Positions 50,991-58,009 of a stretch of 64,000 nt of DNA are shown piece after piece. The stretch is from the NCBI RefSeq assembly GCF_046719735.1, contig NZ_JAUTWQ010000001.1:62001-126000 (forward strand). Reading direction: 5' to 3'. Origin of the DNA: Halobacillus_B rhizosphaerae (lineage in GTDB: Bacteria; Bacillota; Bacilli; Bacillales; Halobacillaceae). The position numbers were made by a program, and so were the translations under genes. A model generated the notes under the pieces. The model was not told the DNA's origin. It did not search any database and saw only the letters and a program-made list of their open reading frames with translations. Every line of letters starts with the position of its first letter. Position 1 is the first letter of the stretch.

Positions 50991-51509
50991 ATTAGCAAGG
51001 ATAACGTGAATATTAATGAAAAAATCCGTGCTCGTGAAGTACGACTTATTGATGTGAACGGTGAACAGCTTGGGGTTAAATCCCGCAATGAAGCACTGGA
51101 TATTGCTGCAAATGCAAATCTTGATCTTGTTATGGTCGCACCAAATGCGAAGCCTCCGGTCTGCCGTATCATGGACTATGGTAAGTACCGTTATGAGCAG
51201 CAAAAGAAAGAAAAGGAAGCTCGCAAGAATCAAACTACGATTAAGATTAAAGAAGTCCGCTTAAGCCCTGGAATTGAAGAGCATGATTTTAATACTAAAT
51301 TGCGCAATGCTCGTAAGTTCTTAACCAAAGGCGATAAAGTAAAAGCTTCTGTCCGTTTCCGCGGACGTGCAATTACCCACAAAGAGCTGGGTCAGGACGT
51401 ACTTGAGCGTATGGCTGAAGAATGCAAAGATGTAGCCCAAGTTGAGACCAAACCAAAAATGGAAGGTCGAAATATGTTCATGATGCTTACTCCTCTAAAT
51501 GAGAAGTAA
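50991..51509 (+). CDS. infC: Translation initiation factor IF-3 (AUU start)
   Basis: This 172-residue factor prevents early subunit joining and proofreads start codons. The N-terminal domain has NEKIRAREVRLIDVNGEQLG, the linker is Lys-rich, and the C-terminal domain has the conserved VRLSPGIEEHDFNTKLRNA. The start is most likely ATT at 50991: GGAGGTGG stands seven bases upstream and the translation ISKDNVNINEKIRAREV matches the N-terminus of relatives. A GTG at 51006 is in frame but would lack a ribosome binding site. A non-AUG start gives IF-3 feedback on its own translation, as in E. coli. rpmI and rplT follow. Confidence 0.93.
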   Translation: MSKDNVNINEKIRAREVRLIDVNGEQLGVKSRNEALDIAANANLDLVMVAPNAKPPVCRIMDYGKYRYEQQKKEKEARKNQTTIKIKEVRLSPGIEEHDFNTKLRNARKFLTKGDKVKASVRFRGRAITHKELGQDVLERMAEECKDVAQVETKPKMEGRNMFMMLTPLNEK

Positions 51510-51538
51510 GAGATCTATTTTAAGGGAGGAAATTGATT

Positions 51539-51736
51539 ATGCCTAAAATGAAAACCCACAAGGGTACTCAAAAACGTTTCAAAAAAACAGGTACTGGTAA
51601 AGTAAAACGTTCCCACGCTTATACAAGCCACTTGTTTGCGAATAAATCAACGAAACAGAAGCGTAAATTGCGTAAAGAAGCTTTGGTATCTGCAGGAGAT
51701 TACCGCCGCATCAAGCATATGCTTCCAAAAGACTAA
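51539..51736 (+). CDS. rpmI: Ribosomal protein bL35
   Basis: This 65-residue basic protein of the large subunit has the family signature PKMKTHKGTQKRFKKTGTGK at its start and KLRKEALVSAGDYRRIKHML at its end. I chose ATG 51539 so that the protein begins MPKMKTH; a TTG at 51533 lies two codons earlier. GGGAGGAAA is upstream. It is the middle gene of infC-rpmI-rplT. Confidence 0.96.
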   Translation: MPKMKTHKGTQKRFKKTGTGKVKRSHAYTSHLFANKSTKQKRKLRKEALVSAGDYRRIKHMLPKD

Positions 51737-51764
51737 TTAAGAAACATAAATAGGAGGGATTCCC

Positions 51765-52121
51765 ATGCCACGAGTAAAAGGTGGAACTGTGACACGCAAA
51801 CGTCGTAATCGTGTCCTTAAACTAGCAAAAGGTTATTATGGTTCAAAACACGCACTATTTAAAACTGCAAAACAACAAGTAATGAAATCAGGTCAGTATG
51901 CTTACCGTGACCGTCGCCAGAAAAAACGCGATTTCCGTCAGCTTTGGATTGCACGTATTAACGCTGCAGCCCGTATGAATGATATTTCTTACAGCCGTCT
52001 AATGCACGGACTTAAGCTTGCTGGAATTGAAGTGAACCGTAAAATGCTTGCAGATCTTGCGATTAATGATGAGCAAGGTTTCACTAGTTTAGCAGATCAA
52101 GCTAAATCTGCACTTAAATAA
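51765..52121 (+). CDS. rplT: Ribosomal protein bL20
   Basis: This 118-residue protein starts PRVKGGTVTRKRRNRVLKLA and binds 23S rRNA in early assembly of the large subunit. The conserved stretches KGYYGSKHALFKTAKQQVMK and FRQLWIARINAAAR are present, and the length is standard. The ATG follows TAGGAGGG. In Bacillus it represses its own operon through the leader; such a leader is present at 50778-50917. A terminator follows. Confidence 0.97.
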   Translation: MPRVKGGTVTRKRRNRVLKLAKGYYGSKHALFKTAKQQVMKSGQYAYRDRRQKKRDFRQLWIARINAAARMNDISYSRLMHGLKLAGIEVNRKMLADLAINDEQGFTSLADQAKSALK

Positions 52122-52135
52122 ATAATGAATGATTG

Positions 52136-52171
52136 AAAAGCCATTTCCGTTCGGTTGGAAATGGCTTTTTT
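52136..52171 (+). terminator. Terminator of infC-rpmI-rplT
   Basis: AAAAGCCATTTCC and GGAAATGGCTTTT form a 13-bp stem around GTTCGGTT, followed by T-rich sequence. Confidence 0.88.
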
Positions 52172-52181
52172 TATTGGAGAA

Positions 52182-52206
52182 ATTAAATTAAATTAAATTA
52201 AAATAA
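52182..52206. repeat. Short tandem repeat of AAATT
   Basis: Five near-perfect copies of the pentamer AAATT lie in tandem, about 45 bases before the ysdA-like gene. Slippage could change the distance between promoter elements there. Confidence 0.55.
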
Positions 52207-52250
52207 AAACAGTAAATTAAGAAGGGTCTGTTAAAGGAGAGGTCTTTACA

Positions 52251-52535
52251 GTGACAATTGGTGTAAAAACATTATTTTTATATTATCTCGTACTTACGGT
52301 CTGGCTTTTTATACTTATGGCAGTGGATAAAAGGAAAGCGAGAAAAAATGCCTGGAGAATTAAAGAGAAGTCATTATGGATACTGGCAGCTTTTGGCGGT
52401 GCGATAGGGGGAACCTTAGCTATGAGAATGTTCCATCATAAAACGAAACATACAAATTTTAAGGTAGGGTTTCCGCTGCTTGCTCTGTTTCATCTGCTGT
52501 TGCTGTGTTACATAGGTGCTAAGTTCTATCTATAA
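52251..52535 (+). CDS. ysdA: DUF1294 family membrane protein (YsdA-like)
   Basis: This 94-residue protein has hydrophobic segments at about residues 6-24, 44-58 and 72-90 and the DUF1294 signature: AVDKRKARKNAWRIKEKSL, then LAAFGGAIGGTLAMRMFHHK. The function is unknown. It follows rplT, as ysdA does in B. subtilis. Translation starts at GTG 52251 behind AAAGGAGAGG. Confidence 0.82.
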   Translation: MTIGVKTLFLYYLVLTVWLFILMAVDKRKARKNAWRIKEKSLWILAAFGGAIGGTLAMRMFHHKTKHTNFKVGFPLLALFHLLLLCYIGAKFYL

Positions 52536-52572
52536 TCTTCCTGTCATATATTGTAGGCAGGAGGGGAATTTC

Positions 52573-53142
52573 ATGGGCGACACAGCATCTGCAGTTTTAG
52601 CATGGGTTGGACAGCAAGACGCCTGGGCACCGCTTATATTTATTGCTATTCACTTACTTCGGCCTTTTTTATTTATACCGGTAATGCTGGTATGTATTAC
52701 AGGCGGAGTATTATTCGGACCCATAGCTGGTACCGCATACTCTGTAATCGGTACGATGTTATCTAGCTTAGCCTTTTACAGATTAATCCGGCTGCTTCCT
52801 TCTGGATTTAACAGACTGCAGGCGATGTATAAACGATGGGGGAAAAAACATTCTTCCTTAACGGTCAGGCAAGTAGCTATATTACGATTGATTCCGTTTA
52901 TCCATTTTCATTTATTGTCTTATTGCCTGATGCAAACAAGTACAAATTTTAAAGATTATACAAAATCATCATTAATGGCAAACTTTCCACTTGCTGTTGT
53001 TTATACATCGATGGGGCAATGGTTAACCCTGCTCTCTATTCCAATGATGCTCCTGTTTTCTGGAGGATTGGCGGTATTATGTTACTTTGCACGAAAGAAA
53101 TATGAAGTGGTTCTCTGGAATGATTTTTTCCAGGCAAGTTGA
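52573..53142 (+). CDS. VTT-domain (TVP38/TMEM64, DedA-like) membrane protein
   Basis: This 189-residue protein has five to six transmembrane segments and the VTT pattern: HLLRPFLFIPVMLVCITGGV, LFGPIAGTAYSVIGTMLSS near residue 55, then the second conserved stretch LRLIPFIHFHLLSYCLM. Relatives act in lipid scrambling or transport and membrane homeostasis; direct function is unknown here. The ATG at 52573 follows AGGAGGGG. It lies 37 bases after the ysdA-like gene. From memory, B. subtilis has a related gene, ytxB, near dnaI-thrS instead, so this may be a different member or a moved gene. Confidence 0.83.
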   Translation: MGDTASAVLAWVGQQDAWAPLIFIAIHLLRPFLFIPVMLVCITGGVLFGPIAGTAYSVIGTMLSSLAFYRLIRLLPSGFNRLQAMYKRWGKKHSSLTVRQVAILRLIPFIHFHLLSYCLMQTSTNFKDYTKSSLMANFPLAVVYTSMGQWLTLLSIPMMLLFSGGLAVLCYFARKKYEVVLWNDFFQAS

Positions 53143-53183
53143 GCTTAAGAGCAAATTTAAGCGGCAGAGCCATAGGCATAAAC

Positions 53184-53212
53184 AAACCCGATCCTATCAC
53201 AGGATCGGGTTT
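53184..53212. terminator. Bidirectional terminator between VTT gene and ysdB
   Basis: AAACCCGATCCT and AGGATCGGGTTT make a 12-bp stem with loop ATCAC, between convergent genes. The outer stem is like the AAAACCCG group. Confidence 0.82.
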
Positions 53213-53311
53213 AAATTTACGCTTAGGTCTTACATGAGCTTGGAAGTTTCTGCTGCAGGGACTTGATTGTGGTAAGGCCGTCGGCTTATGGATTTCTTCT
53301 ACTGGACCCTC

Positions 53312-53713
53312 TTACTCATCATTTTTTAATGGGTGAATAATTAAGCGATTGATTGGATATTTCCATTCGATCGAAGCGTAAGGATAGCGTATGAGGATTT
53401 CCTCTTCAAGAAAATATATATCCTCGCGCTCAAGTCCTTGAAGTCGTTCAGGATTATGGGCGCTGACACTCACGTTTACTACTTCGAAGGAATGATCCGT
53501 AGCTCCTAAGTATTTCTCTCCTTCAAAAACAAACCCTTTATAAGTCATTAAGAAATTCTGCTTTGTGTTCTCCTTATTATCATGAAAATAGAAGTCTTTT
53601 TTGTCGCGGGCAAGGTCCAGTTTTCGTTTGGGATTCACAACAAATTTATAGGCTGTGTAGATAATAAAGGCAATCGCTGCTAGTAACAATAAGCGAAATA
53701 ATAGAATGATCAT
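53312..53713 (-). CDS. ysdB: YsdB-like sigma-W-controlled membrane protein
   Basis: This 133-residue protein has one N-terminal membrane helix (IILLFRLLLLAAIAFIIYTAY, about residues 2-20) and a soluble domain with PKRKLDLARDKKDFYF and FLMTYKGFVFEGEKYLG. Size and place (beside ysdA and ysdC) fit B. subtilis ysdB, a sigma-W regulon member of unknown role. A sigma-W-type promoter stands upstream on the same strand, which supports the identity. The ATG is preceded by AGGGAGACG. It is transcribed against its neighbours. Confidence 0.83.
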   Translation of the reverse strand: MIILLFRLLLLAAIAFIIYTAYKFVVNPKRKLDLARDKKDFYFHDNKENTKQNFLMTYKGFVFEGEKYLGATDHSFEVVNVSVSAHNPERLQGLEREDIYFLEEEILIRYPYASIEWKYPINRLIIHPLKNDE

Positions 53714-53749
53714 AAAATCGTCTCCCTGTATATGGGTTGATAGCTAGTG

Positions 53750-53776
53750 TACGTATCAGCGTGCCGTTTCGTTTCA
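53750..53776 (-). promoter_or_regulatory. ECF sigma-W-type promoter of ysdB
   Basis: On the minus strand TGAAAC (53771-53776) and CGTA (53750-53753) are 17 bases apart. The RNA should begin about 30 bases before the ysdB start. This is the third such promoter in the window. Confidence 0.8.
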
Positions 53777-53823
53777 AAAAATGATACATTAAGTATAAGA
53801 AATAAAAAGGAGGATCACTTTCT

Positions 53824-54306
53824 ATGAATTGGATCACATTATATGAACGGCAGAAACAGCTCGATGAGTACATATCTGCTAACCATAATCTGCAAACATC
53901 AGACCTGATTGATCATAAAATACTAGCTCTTTTAGTAGAAGTAGGTGAGCTAGCTAACGAAACGAGATGTTTTAAATTTTGGAGCAGCAAAGCGCCAAGT
54001 AATAAAAACGTCATTCTTGAAGAATACGTGGATGGGTTACATTTTATCTTATCACTAGGATTAGATCTAGGATTCCGTTTTAGCTTAGAACTGGGCAGTG
54101 AAGAATACACTCAGCTCGAAGCCTTTTTGAGCGTATATTCAAGTATCGAACGTTTTCGGAAGGAGCTTGACAACGAGAGCTATCAACAAATGTTCAAAGA
54201 GTTTTTAACCCTAGGCGAAACACTAGGATTTAACAGTGAAGAGATCCAAAAGTCTTATCACAAGAAAAATGAAGTGAACTTTGAACGACAAGATCAAGGC
54301 TATTGA
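53824..54306 (+). CDS. Dimeric dUTPase-like / MazG-type nucleotide pyrophosphatase
   Basis: This 160-residue all-alpha protein has the metal-binding motifs of dimeric dUTP diphosphatases: E-x2-E in LLVEVGELANETRCFKFW (about residues 38-55) and E-x2-D in LEEYVDGLHFILSLG (near 64). These enzymes cut dUTP to dUMP and keep uracil out of DNA. Preference for dUTP over other nucleotides is inferred from similarity. The ATG at 53824 follows AAGGAGGATC. It is divergent from ysdB and 78 bases before ysdC. Confidence 0.82.
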   Translation: MNWITLYERQKQLDEYISANHNLQTSDLIDHKILALLVEVGELANETRCFKFWSSKAPSNKNVILEEYVDGLHFILSLGLDLGFRFSLELGSEEYTQLEAFLSVYSSIERFRKELDNESYQQMFKEFLTLGETLGFNSEEIQKSYHKKNEVNFERQDQGY

Positions 54307-54319
54307 GGAAACCTAAGTT

Positions 54320-54348
54320 TTGTGAATTTTTAAGAAAAGAGATATAAT
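54320..54348 (+). promoter_or_regulatory. Sigma-A promoter of ysdC
   Basis: TTGTGA (54320-54325) and TATAAT (54343-54348) are 17 bases apart, 37 bases before the start codon. Confidence 0.65.
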
Positions 54349-54384
54349 ATCGAGTAGAGATCTAAGAGGGAGGAACTTATACAT

Positions 54385-55470
54385 ATGGTTAAAAGAGATG
54401 AAACTTTGACAATGTTGAAAGAGCTTACAGACGCGAAAGGTATTCCCGGCAATGAAAGAGAAGCTAGGAATGTAATGGAGCAGTATATTAAGCCTTTTGC
54501 TGAAGAAGTCTACACGGACAACCTTGGAAGCTTAATTGCTAAGAAGACAGGAAATAAAAAAGGACCTAAAATTATGGTCGCTGGTCACTTGGATGAAGTC
54601 GGTTTTATGGTGACACGCATTGATGACCACGGATTTATCTATTTCCAGCCTGTTGGGGGATGGTGGAGCCAGGTCATGCTTGCTCAGCGTGTGACGATCA
54701 TGACGCGTGAAGGAAACTTAACAGGAGTCATTGGTTCTAAACCTCCACATATACTGCCTCCTGAAGTTCGTAAGAAAGCTTTAGATATTAAAGATATGTT
54801 TATTGATATCGGGGCTTCGAGCAAGGAAGAAGCGATGGAATTCGGGGTTAAGCCTGGTGATTCTATAGTCCCTTACTTTGAATTTACCCAAATGAAAAAT
54901 GAAAAAATGCTCCTAGCTAAAGCTTGGGATAATCGAATTGGCTGTGCGATTGCCATTGAAGTATTGAAGCAATTAAAAGGTGAGAAACATCCGAACACGG
55001 TTTATGGCGTTGGAACCGTCCAAGAAGAAGTTGGACTTCGTGGAGCGCGGACTTCTGCTAATTTGATCAATCCAGATATAGCTTTTGGTGTGGATGTGGG
55101 GATTGCTGGAGATACCCCTGGCGTTTCTGACAAGGATGCTTCAAGTAAAATGGGAGAGGGTCCTCAGATTATTTTGTATGATGCTTCTATGGTCTCCCAT
55201 AAAGGACTGCGTGATTTTGTCGTGGAAACTGCAGAACAATCAGAAATTCCTTATCAGTTTGATTCTCTAGCTGGAGGAGGAACTGACTCCGGTTCGATTC
55301 ATCTAAGCCATGATGGCGTTCCGGCATTATCCATTACGATTGCAACGCGCTACATTCATTCTCATGCTGCCATGCTGCATCGTGATGACTTTGAAAATGC
55401 TGTCAAATTAATTGTAGAAGTTATTAAGAAGCTGGATAATAATAAAGTAAAAGAAATTACTTTTAATTAA
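54385..55470 (+). CDS. ysdC: M42 family metallopeptidase (YsdC)
   Basis: This 361-residue cytosolic aminopeptidase belongs to family M42 (glutamyl aminopeptidase / endoglucanase M type). Metal and catalytic motifs are in place: MVAGHLDEVGFMVTRI near residue 67, AKAWDNRIGCAIAIEVL near 180, the general-base Glu in VQEEVGLRGARTS near 213, GVDVGIAGDTPG near 235 and the last His in RYIHSHAAMLHRDD near 323. The protein should form a large tetrahedral complex like its relatives. The ATG follows GAGGGAGGAA. A terminator shared with sspI follows. Confidence 0.92.
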   Translation: MVKRDETLTMLKELTDAKGIPGNEREARNVMEQYIKPFAEEVYTDNLGSLIAKKTGNKKGPKIMVAGHLDEVGFMVTRIDDHGFIYFQPVGGWWSQVMLAQRVTIMTREGNLTGVIGSKPPHILPPEVRKKALDIKDMFIDIGASSKEEAMEFGVKPGDSIVPYFEFTQMKNEKMLLAKAWDNRIGCAIAIEVLKQLKGEKHPNTVYGVGTVQEEVGLRGARTSANLINPDIAFGVDVGIAGDTPGVSDKDASSKMGEGPQIILYDASMVSHKGLRDFVVETAEQSEIPYQFDSLAGGGTDSGSIHLSHDGVPALSITIATRYIHSHAAMLHRDDFENAVKLIVEVIKKLDNNKVKEITFN

Positions 55471-55473
55471 AGG

Positions 55474-55506
55474 GAAAAGCCAACCCGCTTATGGGTTGGC
55501 TTTTAT
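55474..55506. terminator. Terminator between ysdC and sspI
   Basis: AAAGCCAACCC and GGGTTGGCTTT pair around GCTTAT, between convergent genes, with T following on the plus strand. Confidence 0.82.
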
Positions 55507-55724
55507 TATGCCTGTTGTTGATGTAAGCTTGTTTCTAGGGTTTGCAGCATTTCCTGCTTTTCATCTTCACTTGCTTCTTTCCAAATCATTTCGAAAAGAA
55601 CGCCTAAACCAGGAAGCATTTTTTCTTCACCATTTTGAATGGCATCCACGATAGTAGCTTCCAGCTGTTCCTGATTATGGTCAGAAACGTTAGAAAGTAT
55701 AGCTTTTCTTAAATTAAGGTCCAT
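55506..55724 (-). CDS. sspI: Small acid-soluble spore protein SspI
   Basis: This 72-residue protein matches SspI, a minor spore core protein: DLNLRKAILSNVSDHNQEQL at the start, GEEKMLPGLGVLFEMIWKEA in the middle. The ATG is preceded by AAAGGAGGAT on its strand. It should be under sigma-G in the forespore; I did not find a convincing promoter by eye. Its presence shows the organism makes endospores. It lies between ysdC and ysgA, as in B. subtilis. Confidence 0.92.
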   Translation of the reverse strand: MDLNLRKAILSNVSDHNQEQLEATIVDAIQNGEEKMLPGLGVLFEMIWKEASEDEKQEMLQTLETSLHQQQA

Positions 55725-55899
55725 GAAGGAATCCTCCTTTGTAATCGATACTGGCTTAACCTGAAAAACATTTGCACGGAGGGAATACTTTCACACAAAT
55801 GGAGGGATATCGCCAGCTCTCGTTTTTCACATTTAGTTTGACCATTTAAGGTTATGCTATGTATGATAAATAAGAAACTTCAGCAAAAGAGGGTTGAAT

Positions 55900-56634
55900 A
55901 TGCTTACATCCATCAATAATCCTAAAGTAAAAGAATGGAAAAAACTACATAAACGAAAATTCAGAGAACGAATGGGCTGCTTTATTATTGAAGGGGACCA
56001 TTTAGTGGAAGAAGCACTTCGCAGCGGGTGGAAGATCGAGGAACTAATGATTCGAGAGGATTACACGTTTCCAATTCCAGAAGAAGTTCCATGGACAGAA
56101 GTAAGCATTCAAGTATTTGAAGCTATTGCTCAAACAGAAACTCCTCAGGGGATTGCTGCTGTTGTATCCATTGAAGAGAAACAGTACAAACACTCCCAGT
56201 TATCGCTGCTTATTGATGGGGTTCAGGATCCTGGCAACCTCGGCACTTTGATTCGTACGGCAGATGCGGCAGGGTTTGAACAGGTCATTCTTGGAAATGG
56301 AACCGTCGATGCTTTTAATGAGAAAGTCGTTCGAGCTACCCAAGGTTCGATTTTTCATATCCCAGTAGTGCGAGGAAATTTGGAGGAAGTTGTTAAAGAA
56401 TTACAGACTTCTGGCGTTAAAGTATTTGCTTCTTCTTTAACGAATGCGATTTCTTATAAAGAAATAGCGACCCCTCGACAAGTGGCACTTATCATTGGAA
56501 ATGAAGGAAATGGTGTAAAAGAAGAACTTATAGAGCTCGCTGACGAACAAATATACATTCCGATCTATGGTAAGGCAGAATCATTGAATGCCGCTATTGC
56601 AGGAGCTGTCTTAATGTATCATCTTAGAGGATAA
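55900..56634 (+). CDS. ysgA: TrmH-family (SpoU) RNA 2'-O-methyltransferase YsgA
   Basis: This 244-residue enzyme has an N-terminal substrate-binding domain (KVKEWKKLHKRKFRERMGCF) and a SPOUT knot domain. The AdoMet motifs are LIDGVQDPGNLGTLIRTADA (near residue 107), VALIIGNEGNGVKEELI (near 194) and IPIYGKAESLNAAIAGAV (near 222). It probably methylates a ribose in rRNA or tRNA; the site is unknown. I chose ATG 55900 with AAGAGGG upstream rather than the TTG at 55894. It precedes pheS, as in B. subtilis. Confidence 0.9.
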   Translation: MLTSINNPKVKEWKKLHKRKFRERMGCFIIEGDHLVEEALRSGWKIEELMIREDYTFPIPEEVPWTEVSIQVFEAIAQTETPQGIAAVVSIEEKQYKHSQLSLLIDGVQDPGNLGTLIRTADAAGFEQVILGNGTVDAFNEKVVRATQGSIFHIPVVRGNLEEVVKELQTSGVKVFASSLTNAISYKEIATPRQVALIIGNEGNGVKEELIELADEQIYIPIYGKAESLNAAIAGAVLMYHLRG

Positions 56635-56636
56635 GC

Positions 56637-56665
56637 TTGCACGTGACGCAATCTTTCTCTATAAT
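56637..56665 (+). promoter_or_regulatory. Sigma-A promoter of pheST
   Basis: TTGCAC (56637-56642) and TATAAT (56660-56665) are 17 bases apart, just before the T-box leader. Confidence 0.72.
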
Positions 56666-56689
56666 ATATAATCAGTTAAATAGTTAAAT

Positions 56690-56933
56690 GCGTAGAAGGA
56701 GCTAGTAAATTCTGCAGACTCGATTTCAGGGACGAAATGCCATGGACTGGGAGCATTTCGATCGTAGCAAGGATTGAAGTTTCACTCTGGAGCTGATCAA
56801 TAACCATTGGTCCGGATGTTTAAGTCCGTTATGAACTCATGAGTGGGCATATAAGCTATATGTCAACAAGGGTGGTACCGCGAAACGATCAATACAAAGT
56901 CTCGTCCCTTTTCAGGGATGGGGCTTTTTTTAT
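56690..56933 (+). ncRNA. Phenylalanine-responsive T-box riboswitch of pheST
   Basis: The T-box core is AAGGGTGGTACCGCG (56868-56882). UGGU pairs with an acceptor end with discriminator A, fitting tRNA-Phe. TTC at 56781-56783, within GAAGTTTCACTCTGG, is the likely specifier codon. The leader ends in a terminator with T-run. Uncharged tRNA-Phe should switch on pheST. Confidence 0.9.
56898..56933 (+). terminator. Regulated terminator of the pheST T-box
   Basis: AAGTCTCGTCCCT and AGGGATGGGGCTT pair with wobbles, followed by a run of T. Confidence 0.8.
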
Positions 56934-56959
56934 TTTTCATAAAAGGAGGAAGTCAAAAA

Positions 56960-57994
56960 ATGAAGGACCGTTTACAGCAATTAGAACAAGAGGCGCTGGA
57001 AAAAGTAAGCAATGCAGAAAATGTGCAAGGCTTAAAAGATGTACGCGTGGAATATTTGGGGAAAAAAGGACCGATTACAGAAGTTTTGCGAGGTATGGGA
57101 AAGCTCTCTAAAGAAGAGCGTCCTGTGATTGGCCAGTTGGCTAATGAAGTGAGAGAGAGGATTGCTCAAGCTCTTGATTCAAAGCAGGAAAGAATGGAAG
57201 ATGAAGCGCTGGATCGGCAACTAGAAGCAGAAAGTGTCGATGTAACTCTGCCAGGCCGTCCAGTTGAAGTTGGTGGGCCTCATATCTTAACGAGCATTGT
57301 GGAAGAAATTGAGGATATGTTTATTGGAATGGGATTTGAAATTAAAGAAGGACCGGAAGTAGAAACTGACTATTATAATTTCGAAGCACTAAATCTGCCT
57401 AAAGGTCATCCGGCCAGGGATATGCAGGACTCTTTTTACATTACGGAAGAGCTGCTGTTACGTACCCATACATCCCCCGTCCAGGCAAGAACTATGGGAC
57501 AGAGAAATGGGAAAGAACCAGTAAAAATGATCTGTCCGGGTAAAGTGTACCGACGCGATACTGATGATGCAACACATTCTCATCAGTTCACTCAATTAGA
57601 GGGATTGCTAGTAGATGAAAATGTACGGATGAGTGATCTGAAAGGCGTATTGAATGCATTTGCTAAACAAATGTTTGGTGAAGAGCGTGATATTCGTCTT
57701 CGTCCCAGCTTTTTCCCATTCACAGAGCCATCAGTGGAGATGGATATTTCCTGTAAAGTCTGCGGTGGATCTGGCTGTTCCGTATGTAAAGGGACTGGCT
57801 GGATAGAAATACTGGGTGCAGGGATGGTTCATCCAAATGTACTTGAAATGGCCGGATATGATTCGAATGTTTATTCAGGATTCGCCTTTGGCATGGGACC
57901 AGAACGGATTGCTATGCTGAAATATGGAATTGATGACATCCGAAACTTCTATACAAACGATATCCGATTCTTAAAACAATACCATAAGGCGTAA
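56960..57994 (+). CDS. pheS: Phenylalanine-tRNA ligase alpha subunit
   Basis: This 344-residue subunit carries the catalytic core of the alpha2-beta2 enzyme. The N-terminal coiled coil (about residues 1-90) binds tRNA; motif 2 is near KVYRRDTDDATHSHQFTQLE and motif 3 is GFAFGMGPERIAMLKYGI. A Cys/Gly-rich segment (CKVCGGSGCSVCKGTGWIE) near residue 272 is normal for this family. I chose ATG 56960 behind AAAAGGAGGAA; the frame runs back into the T-box terminator. pheT follows 15 bases later. Confidence 0.97.
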   Translation: MKDRLQQLEQEALEKVSNAENVQGLKDVRVEYLGKKGPITEVLRGMGKLSKEERPVIGQLANEVRERIAQALDSKQERMEDEALDRQLEAESVDVTLPGRPVEVGGPHILTSIVEEIEDMFIGMGFEIKEGPEVETDYYNFEALNLPKGHPARDMQDSFYITEELLLRTHTSPVQARTMGQRNGKEPVKMICPGKVYRRDTDDATHSHQFTQLEGLLVDENVRMSDLKGVLNAFAKQMFGEERDIRLRPSFFPFTEPSVEMDISCKVCGGSGCSVCKGTGWIEILGAGMVHPNVLEMAGYDSNVYSGFAFGMGPERIAMLKYGIDDIRNFYTNDIRFLKQYHKA

Positions 57995-58009
57995 AGGAGG
58001 AGACTATAC

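Noticed and set aside
55725..55830. Possible sigma-G promoter for sspI
   Set aside because: A GTATT-like -35 can be found but no matching -10 at the right distance.
57770..57830. Cys-rich stretch in pheS as a foreign insertion
   Set aside because: The CxxCGGSGC-type segment is normal for bacterial PheS proteins.
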